This document shows, one piece after another, positions 58,607 through 64,000 of a stretch of DNA of 64,000 nucleotides. Position 1 is the first letter of the stretch. Each line of letters begins with the position of its first letter. The position numbers were made by a program, and so were the translations under genes. The notes under the pieces are model-generated. The model saw nothing but the letters and a program-made list of their open reading frames with translations. It had not been told where the DNA came from and searched no databases. Source of the stretch: DAOVRD01 sp964521715 (GTDB lineage: Bacteria > Planctomycetota > Brocadiia > SM23-32); contig CAZFSS010000002.1 in assembly GCA_964521715.1 (NCBI GenBank), positions 182,223-246,222 of the forward strand, in the 5' to 3' direction.

Positions 58607-60010
58607 TTGTTTGAGACGCTGACCAACACGCTGGAAGTCTTCTTCAGCAGCATCCGCGGCCGGGCCAGGCTGACCGAGAAGAACATCGCCGACGGGCTCA
58701 GGGAGGTGCGGCTGGCCCTGCTCGAAGCCGACGTGCATTACCGCGTCGTCAAGGAGTTCATCGAGCGCGTCAGCGAAAAGGCCATCGGCGAGGAGGTCAT
58801 CCGCGGCGTCAATCCCGCCCAGCAGATCGTCAAGATCGTCCACGACGAGATCGTAGACCTCATCGGCCCGGTCGACACGACGATCCCGATGCGGCAGGAC
58901 GGACCGACCGTCCTGATGGCCTGCGGGCTTCAGGGAAGCGGCAAGACGACCACGTGCGCCAAGCTGGCCCTCTATCTGCGCCGCAACTACTCCTGCCGCC
59001 CGATCCTGGGGGCCGCCGACGTGCAGCGGCCCGCCGCCATTGACCAGCTCGAGACTCTCGGCCGGGAGATAGACGTCCCCGTCGTGAGCGACCGCAACGC
59101 CGACCCGGCCACGATCGCCATGAAGGCCCGGTTCCATGCGGCCGAGAACGGCCTGGGCCCCGTCATCCTCGACACGGCCGGACGCATGCACATCGACGAG
59201 GGGATGATGGAGCAGCTTCGGGATCTGAAGGCCAAAGTCAGGCCCGATCAGATCTACCTGGTCGCCGACGCCATGACCGGCCAGGACGCCGTCAACAGCG
59301 CCCTGGAGTTCAACCGCAGCGTCGAGTTCGACGGCGTGATACTGACCAAGCTCGACGGCGATGCAAGCGGCGGCGCCGCCCTCTCCATCAAGGCCGTCAC
59401 GGGCAAGCCCATCAAGTTCGTCGGACTGGGGGAGAAGCTTGACAAGTTCGAGCCCTTCTACCCCGACCGCATGGCCGACCGCATCCTAGGCATGGGCGAC
59501 GTGGTCGGCCTGGTCGAGAAGGCCCAGGCCGCCATCGACGAGGAAGACGCCCAGAAGCTCCAGGAGAAGCTCCGCCGCGCCACCTTCGACCTGGAGGATT
59601 TCCGCAAGCAGCTGCGCACCATCCGCAAGATGGGCTCCCTCCGCGAGCTGTTCGGCCACCTGCCCTTCATCGGCTCCAAGCTGGACCAGGTCGAGTTCGA
59701 CGACAGCGAACTGGATCACGTCGAGGCCATCATCAACAGCATGACGCGGCAGGAGCGCGCCAACCCGGACGTCATCGGAGCCAGCCGGCGCCAGCGCATT
59801 GCCGACGGCAGCGGTTCTGAGGCCGTGATGGTCAACCAGCTGCTCAAGCAGTTCAAGCAGATGCGCAAGGTCATGCGCAAGCTGAGCAAAGGCAACGTGG
59901 ACGCCCTGATGGACGTTATGCCCGCCGGATTCGAGGAGATGGCCGGCGGCGCTGCCGCCCCCATCCGCCGCAAGCAGACGTCCCGGAAACCGAAACGCAG
60001 AAGGAAGTAA
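58607..60010 (+). CDS. ffh: Signal recognition particle GTPase Ffh
   Basis: 467 aa. TTG start with AAGGTGG upstream. N domain (FETLTNTLEVFFSSIRGRAR), G domain with GLQGSGKTTTCAKLALYLR, ADVQRPAAIDQL, VILDTAGRMHIDEGMMEQL and TKLDGDASGGAALS, and the M domain MRKVMRKLSKGN binding 4.5S RNA. Bridges signal peptides on the ribosome to FtsY at the membrane. First gene of the usual ffh-rpsP-trmD-rplS order. Confidence 0.96.
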   Translation: MFETLTNTLEVFFSSIRGRARLTEKNIADGLREVRLALLEADVHYRVVKEFIERVSEKAIGEEVIRGVNPAQQIVKIVHDEIVDLIGPVDTTIPMRQDGPTVLMACGLQGSGKTTTCAKLALYLRRNYSCRPILGAADVQRPAAIDQLETLGREIDVPVVSDRNADPATIAMKARFHAAENGLGPVILDTAGRMHIDEGMMEQLRDLKAKVRPDQIYLVADAMTGQDAVNSALEFNRSVEFDGVILTKLDGDASGGAALSIKAVTGKPIKFVGLGEKLDKFEPFYPDRMADRILGMGDVVGLVEKAQAAIDEEDAQKLQEKLRRATFDLEDFRKQLRTIRKMGSLRELFGHLPFIGSKLDQVEFDDSELDHVEAIINSMTRQERANPDVIGASRRQRIADGSGSEAVMVNQLLKQFKQMRKVMRKLSKGNVDALMDVMPAGFEEMAGGAAAPIRRKQTSRKPKRRRK

Positions 60011-60040
60011 CGCCCCAATACCGAAAGCCCAAAGGCCACC

Positions 60041-60289
60041 ATGGTAAGGATCAGACTGGCAAGATTCGGACGCAGGAACAGAGCCCACTGGCGCATTGGC
60101 GCCTTCGACAGCCACACGCGCCGCGACGGCAGGCCGATCGAATACCTCGGCTCCTACGACCCGCACCAGGAGAAGGACGAAGACAAGGTCTCCATCAACC
60201 AGGAGCGGGTCGAGTACTGGCTGAGCAAGGGCGCCCAGCCCACCGAGACGGTGGCCCAACTGCTCCGCAGGGCCGGCGTGGAGGTCTGA
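60041..60289 (+). CDS. rpsP: 30S ribosomal protein S16
   Basis: 82 aa. MVRIRLARFGRRNRAHWRIG with PIEYLGSYDP and KVSINQERVEYWLSKGAQP, the complete bacterial S16 pattern. Starts 31 bases after ffh in the operon. Confidence 0.95.
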   Translation: MVRIRLARFGRRNRAHWRIGAFDSHTRRDGRPIEYLGSYDPHQEKDEDKVSINQERVEYWLSKGAQPTETVAQLLRRAGVEV

Positions 60290-60344
60290 TCGGGCGGCGG
60301 CCCTCAGCCCACGGCAGCCCGGCAACTCGGTGGAGGCGGGACAG

Positions 60345-61076
60345 GTGTCCCCCACGGACGAAGCGCTCAGGTTCGACGTGCTCACGCTCTTCCCGGCCGT
60401 CTTCGAGCCGTTCCTGCGCGAGAGCATCCTCGGCATCGCCGAAGAGAAAGGGCTGGTCGCCTACTACCTGCACGACATCCGGGACTACAGTCAAGACAAG
60501 CACCATAAGGTCGACGACCGGCCCTACGGCGGCGGACCCGGCATGGTCATCCGCTGCGAGCCGGTCTTCCGCTGCTACGAGGCCGTCCGCGACATGGACC
60601 AGCGCCCCGGAAGGCTGCTGCTGCTGACGCCCCAGGGACGCCGGTTCGACCAGCAGATGGCATGGGACCTGAGCCGCAGCGACAGGATCATCCTGCTGTG
60701 CGGGCGATACGAGGGATTCGATGACCGCGTCCGCCAGGGACTGCCCGCCCAGGAGGTGTCCATCGGCGACTACGTCCTGAGCGGCGGCGAGGCGGCGGCC
60801 ATGGTCATCATAGAGGCGACCGTGCGGCTCGTCGACGGCGTGCTCGGGCATGAGGAATCGGCGCAGCAGGACAGCTTCGCCGAGGGACTGCTCGAACATC
60901 CGCAGTACACCCGCCCGCCCGAGTTCCGCGGCATGCGGGTGCCGGACGTCCTCACGAGCGGCAACCACCAGGAGATAGAAGACTGGCGGCGCGATCAGGC
61001 CCGCAAACGCACGCAGGAGCGGCGGGCGGACCTGCTTGGCACCAAAGAACACGAGGCGAACACGACCGATGGCTAA
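60345..61076 (+). CDS. trmD: tRNA (guanine-N1-)-methyltransferase
   Basis: 243 aa. GTG 60345 is chosen because GGAGG (60332-60336) stands 8 bases before it; GTG 60330 is also in frame. FDVLTLFPAVFEPFLRESIL, RPYGGGPGMVIRCEPVFRC, LLTPQGRRFDQQMAWDL and ILLCGRYEGFDDRV plus SIGDYVLSGGEAAAMVIIEA are the trefoil-knot SPOUT signatures. Methylates G37 of tRNA. Overlaps rplS by 8 bases. Confidence 0.95.
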   Translation: MSPTDEALRFDVLTLFPAVFEPFLRESILGIAEEKGLVAYYLHDIRDYSQDKHHKVDDRPYGGGPGMVIRCEPVFRCYEAVRDMDQRPGRLLLLTPQGRRFDQQMAWDLSRSDRIILLCGRYEGFDDRVRQGLPAQEVSIGDYVLSGGEAAAMVIIEATVRLVDGVLGHEESAQQDSFAEGLLEHPQYTRPPEFRGMRVPDVLTSGNHQEIEDWRRDQARKRTQERRADLLGTKEHEANTTDG

Positions 61077-61467
61077 GAAAAAGACCGAACTCAAGGGGCA
61101 GGACCTGATGCGCTCCATCGAGCAGGAGCAGATGAAGCCGAGCGTGCCTGACTTCCGCGTCGGCGACACGGTGGACGTGGGCGTGCGCATACGCGAGGCC
61201 GGCAAGGAGCGCATCCAGACCTTCACCGGCACCTGCATCGCGCGCAAGGGCGGCGGCAACCGCGAGACCTTCACCGTGCGCCGCATCGTGCAGGGCGAAG
61301 GCGTCGAACGCGTCTTCCCGCTGCACTCGCCCAACGTGGAGAGCATCAAGGTCGTCCGCCAGGGGCGCGTCCGGCGGGCGAAGCTCCATTACCTGCGCAA
61401 GCGCACCGGCCGCGCCACCCGCGTCCAGGAAGACCTGCGCGAGAGGAAATCGGACACGGAGCAGTAG
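61069..61467 (+). CDS. rplS: 50S ribosomal protein L19
   Basis: 132 aa. VGDTVDVGVRIREAGKERIQ then FTGTCIARKGGGNRETFTVR, PLHSPNVESIKVVRQGRVRR and LHYLRKRTGRATRV are diagnostic of L19. Last gene of the operon. Confidence 0.95.
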   Translation: MAKKKTELKGQDLMRSIEQEQMKPSVPDFRVGDTVDVGVRIREAGKERIQTFTGTCIARKGGGNRETFTVRRIVQGEGVERVFPLHSPNVESIKVVRQGRVRRAKLHYLRKRTGRATRVQEDLRERKSDTEQ

Positions 61468-61507
61468 GGCGCCCGGCCGATGCCTTCCACGGTGCGGCGC
61501 GGCCCCG

Positions 61508-61738
61508 TCACCGCCCGCGGAAGAAGAGGCGCACGGCCACGTTCAGGATCAGCGTCAGGACTACGCTCAGCAGGATGCAGGTCCCCAGCGGGAAGTAGAA
61601 GCTGGACCTCTCCCCCCTGATGCGGATGTCGCCCGGCAGGCGGCCCAGAAGCGGGACCCGCTCCCCCAACAGCAGCACGACCCCCAGCAGCACCAGCACG
61701 CCGCCGGCCACGATCAACGCTTTCCCAAGTGCGGACAT
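61508..61738 (-). CDS. DUF2905-family small membrane protein
   Basis: 76 aa. Two membrane segments, ALIVAGGVLVLLGVVLLLGE and LGTCILLSVVLTLILNVAVR, separated by RVPLLGRLPGDIRIRGERSS, the conserved loop of DUF2905. Function unknown in the family. Confidence 0.85.
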   Translation of the reverse strand: MSALGKALIVAGGVLVLLGVVLLLGERVPLLGRLPGDIRIRGERSSFYFPLGTCILLSVVLTLILNVAVRLFFRGR

Positions 61739-61958
61739 AGGTCACGCCCCGCGGACTCAGGCCCTCGCCTGCTCGCCGCGTCCCCTGCCAATGTAGCAGG
61801 CCGCTGCCCGGACGTAAAGCCCGGGGCGCTGCAGATCCCCCACTTCCTCCGCGACCTTCGGCTCCCTGGCGGCTCGCCCGGCGCCGTCGCGCTTTGCAGG
61901 GGCTCTCTGGGAGTCTTGACAGCGGCCTGGGCGCAGTTCTAGAATGGAGCCCATCGGA
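61739..61958. other. Short interval before tRNA-Gly
   Basis: 220 bases with no supported gene. TTGACAGCGGCCTGGGCGCA followed 20 bases later by TAGAAT just before the tRNA start gives a TTGACA/TAGAAT pair with 17-base spacing (61915-61943), the likely tRNA promoter. Confidence 0.45.
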
Positions 61959-62033
61959 GCGGGCGTAATTCAGCGGTAGAATGTCAGCTTCCCAAGCTGA
62001 AAGTCGGGGGTTCGAATCCCCTCGCCCGCTCCA
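61959..62033 (+). tRNA. tRNA-Gly(CCC)
   Basis: 75-base cloverleaf with acceptor GCGGGCG pairing with CGCCCGC and encoded CCA at the end. The anticodon stem TCAGC/GCTGA encloses TTCCCAA, so the anticodon is CCC (Gly, codon GGG). The T arm GGGGG-TTCGAAT-CCCC is complete. Confidence 0.95.
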
Positions 62034-62142
62034 CTCTCCTTCCTGCCAGCAGGCTTGTCCTCCAGACCCTCGCGCGAGGGGGGATGGCGGCAGGCGGCTC
62101 GGCTTGCGTATCTCCGCCACGCGTTTGGCCTTGTGACTCCTG

Positions 62143-62163
62143 AAGCTGGAAGTCGGGGGTTCG
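62143..62163 (+). repeat. Partial duplicate of the tRNA-Gly 3' half
   Basis: AAGCTGGAAGTCGGGGGTTC plus G matches tRNA positions 61994-62014 with one mismatch, 110 bases downstream of the tRNA end. It is cut off before the T stem closes, so it cannot be a tRNA; it looks like an att-like remnant. Confidence 0.6.
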
Positions 62164-62298
62164 CCCTCAGCCTTCCTTCTGCCACCAGATGGCAACGATT
62201 GGCAGCGCCAGCCTACAGGAAGCGGCAATTCGGATGAAACTCTGGGGGAAACACACATGGCCATCTCGCGGGAGCAGATCAAGCGTGAAGGAACCACC

Positions 62299-63432
62299 TC
62301 AAACCTCAGGGCGCGGTACCTCTCGCAAAACGCCCGTCGGGGTCAGCGCAACGATGGTATCCACCGCATTTGTGTTCGGCGGAGCCAGATGATTGCGTCG
62401 AATGTGGTGTACGTTCAGGTAGCCTGCTGCTTCGTCTGACCACTCGCCGTCTCGGCGCTCGTAGAGGTACAGGCGCGCACCATCTGTGATGAGAATCTTG
62501 TTACACGCGCTGAGTTTGTGCCTGCTGTGATATTTCAGCGCTTGCTCAAGGACGTTCTGGAGCCCGTGTCCGAAGCCCTTAGCCTCGCAGACCAGGACGC
62601 AGTTGTCCTTCGTAGTCGGCGTTGCTCTGAACGCTGCCAGATCGATCTTGTGCCATTCGACCGCCAGGAGCTGCTCGGACCAGCCAAGCGCCAGAAGCAG
62701 CGGGAGGATCATGTGTGCCACGACCTCATGCTCGGTGGGTCGGGCAACGAGACGGCCGGCACTGCCGTACCACTCCGCTAGTCGCCGCTGACGCTGGAGC
62801 GCCTGTAGGACGTTGTCCACCGAGTCATTGGGAAGGCCGTGCGCAAACAGCTCCCGGCCGAGTTGGTCCTCCGAGAGTTCAGGGAACGCCTCCTTGATGT
62901 AGACGGGCTCCCGTTCCTCGCACTGGTCGAACAAGTGCTCCAGCGGCTCGAGGACCTTGGGACTCCGCACGCGGGTGAAAGTGGGGACCTGCTTCATGTG
63001 GTCGAAGAGACCATGCTTTGCCTGAATCCGCGCCAACTCGGGCTCGAGTTGGTGCTGCCAGACCACTCTCCGGCTGTGCTGGAGGTCCCAGCCGAAAACG
63101 TCCTCCCACCGCTGATCCCAAACGTAGGGCGGCGTTCTCGGGACGAGCCCGATAGCCTTCACATGGTGCCACAGGCGTAGGAGGATTATGTCCCCCTGGC
63201 GGACCTCTGTAGCGAACCGACGCACCTCGTGGGAACTGCTTCGAGTGATCTCCCCGCGCTGAACGGCGTCGTTATAGCGCGCCTTCTCAGCGATGTAAGG
63301 GCCGAACTTACCAGGCCCGAGGAACATCACGTCGTTGACGAGGAAGATGCCCGAGTAGTCGCGGGTGATCTCCCCGCCAGCGATCTGCCAGACCTGCCTG
63401 CTGCCGTGAGAAGCCAATAAGAGGCCCTCCAT
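62299..63432 (-). CDS. Candidate restriction-type nuclease with an EVE/PUA-like N domain
   Basis: 377 aa, ATG 63432 (an in-frame TTG lies at 63492). The N-terminal part (EVRQGDIILLRLWHHVKAIG then LVPRTPPYVWD) has the PGD-x-V-x-L strand pattern of EVE/PUA-like base-reader domains. The C-terminal part starting PTEHEVVAHMILPLLLALGW and EWHKIDLAAF, then CVLVCEAKGFGHGLQNVLEQ and ALKYHSRHKLSACNKILITD, matches the PD-(D/E)xK nuclease found at the N terminus of type I restriction R subunits. It stands alone beside a tRNA, has lower GC and lacks a methylase partner, so a modification-dependent nuclease is a reasonable guess. The domain assignments need checking. Confidence 0.55.
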   Translation of the reverse strand: MEGLLLASHGSRQVWQIAGGEITRDYSGIFLVNDVMFLGPGKFGPYIAEKARYNDAVQRGEITRSSSHEVRRFATEVRQGDIILLRLWHHVKAIGLVPRTPPYVWDQRWEDVFGWDLQHSRRVVWQHQLEPELARIQAKHGLFDHMKQVPTFTRVRSPKVLEPLEHLFDQCEEREPVYIKEAFPELSEDQLGRELFAHGLPNDSVDNVLQALQRQRRLAEWYGSAGRLVARPTEHEVVAHMILPLLLALGWSEQLLAVEWHKIDLAAFRATPTTKDNCVLVCEAKGFGHGLQNVLEQALKYHSRHKLSACNKILITDGARLYLYERRDGEWSDEAAGYLNVHHIRRNHLAPPNTNAVDTIVALTPTGVLREVPRPEV

Positions 63433-63869
63433 GTGTGGCGCAGCGTCGTACTGCTGGCACGGTATGTTCCCGCAAAGGAAGCGGCCCGTCAATGCCAGTG
63501 CACGAGCGGAGTGGACGCCCTAAGCGCGACGGTGGCCCCCTAACCCTCGCTGGGAGGCCTTCCACGGCATGTACCGGGGCCACTCCACATAGCCAGACGA
63601 TTACAGCCACACGGCCATTGCTCGGCCTTCAACTGGTCCTTGTCATCGCTTCTCTCATAGCCACCAGAGGCAGACGGCCCATCGGCAGCTCGGGCAGGGC
63701 CGCCACCGCACCAGCCACATCGAACAGGCTGGGGCTTGCCCTGCGTAGTTCGCCGTACGGCGAACGGAGGACGGGTCGGTGTGGAATGTTCTCGCAAGGG
63801 CGAGCAAGCCCGCCATGAGGCCGGCGGACGAGCATGGTAAGGTCGAGGGCCTGGGCCGTGCGGAGAGGC
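63433..63869. other. Intergenic region between nuclease candidate and IS66 remnant
   Basis: 437 bases with palindrome copy 7. Open frames in several registers appear to be parts of a degenerate transposase body, without a consistent reading frame, and none has gene-like codon use throughout. Confidence 0.4.
63748..63765. repeat. CGCCGTACGGCG palindrome, copy 7
   Basis: GTTCGCCGTACGGCGAAC, perfectly self-complementary, between the nuclease gene and the IS66-like remnant. Confidence 0.75.
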
Positions 63870-64000
63870 TTACGGATGGCCAATCCGTGGGCGCGTGCTT
63901 TCGACGAACCTGCGGCATCGGGCGCACCAGTGCCGGGGGATGCTATGCTCGGTCACCTCGGGCTCGCTGTCCGGGATGTCTTCGATGAGTCGGAACCGGC
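63870..64000 (-). pseudogene. IS66-like transposase remnant, zinc-finger part
   Basis: The frame entering at the right edge reads RFRLIEDIPDSEPEVTEHSI then PRHWCARCRRFVESTRPRIG and stops at TAA (63870-63872). The order EDIP, then HxIPR-x-WC-x-x-C-x-x-x-VE, is the N-terminal zinc-binding region of IS66-family transposases. A real transposase would continue for more than 400 residues, so the gene is broken. The rest of it would lie to the left in other frames, and its upstream part lies beyond the window. Confidence 0.6.

Noticed and set aside
62143..62163. Second tRNA-like sequence
   Set aside because: Only the 3' half of an arm matches; there is no acceptor stem or anticodon, so it is a fragment.

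Overview
The window is high-GC bacterial DNA. The GH2 and GH42 glycosidases, a cellobiose-epimerase-like lipoprotein, a Gfo/Idh/MocA oxidoreductase, a UroD-family protein, abundant intergenic repeat DNA and a pyruvate:ferredoxin oxidoreductase fit an uncultured polysaccharide-degrading anaerobe, perhaps of the PVC/Planctomycetota type. That placement is inference; no marker here fixes the phylum.

Left part (1-15 kb): a GNAT tail, a membrane-anchored Ser/Thr kinase, a polytopic membrane protein and a MASE3-PAS sensor without output domain. Next comes a tight three-gene accessory operon: a GHKL/Hsp90-type ATPase, an unknown protein and a B12-binding-type radical SAM enzyme. It is followed by a SagB-type nitroreductase, an unknown 303-aa protein whose 3' end is duplicated 1 kb away around a nucleotidyltransferase/HEPN-like pair, a secreted TIM-barrel glycosidase, and two overlapping minus-strand accessory genes.

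Centre (15.7-38.6 kb): about 23 kb read entirely leftward, a phage-derived module with a Mu-like head set. Reading right to left it holds an HTH/small-terminase-like gene, terminase large subunit, DUF935 portal, gpI-type protease/scaffold, a decoration-like protein, gpT major head protein, gp36-type connector, a tail-completion candidate, a tail-tube-like protein, a hub-like protein, and a 1038-aa protein with mucin-like Thr/Pro tracts and Cys-rich repeats. The same direction continues into a GT/methyltransferase/GT fusion, a lipoprotein, a sulfatase-like protein, three more glycosyltransferase-like genes and a methyltransferase. I see no integrase, Mu transposase, repressor, tail sheath or tape-measure gene. 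The pairing of mucin-like surface proteins with glycosyltransferases is the most unusual feature of the window.

Right part (39-64 kb): chromosomal metabolism. It contains a DUF192 protein, UroD-family protein, sugar-nucleotide epimerase, GH42 beta-galactosidase, the porCDAB operon, glyA behind a structured leader, a 1362-aa GH2 protein divergent from the epimerase lipoprotein, a GGDEF protein with a phosphoribosyltransferase-like C terminus, an oxidoreductase, a CDP-alcohol phosphatidyltransferase, the ffh-rpsP-trmD-rplS operon and tRNA-Gly(CCC). Beyond the tRNA lie a tRNA fragment, a candidate restriction-type nuclease and an IS66-like remnant.

Several short repeat families lie between genes and, in places, inside genes: a CGCCGTACGGCG palindrome (seven copies), a larger GC-rich palindrome around GGGGCACGGCGCGCCGTGCC, degenerate ACTGGCCACTG / TTCGTTGTTCG runs, and a CTCCGTGTCTCCGTGG family. 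Some are translated in frame.
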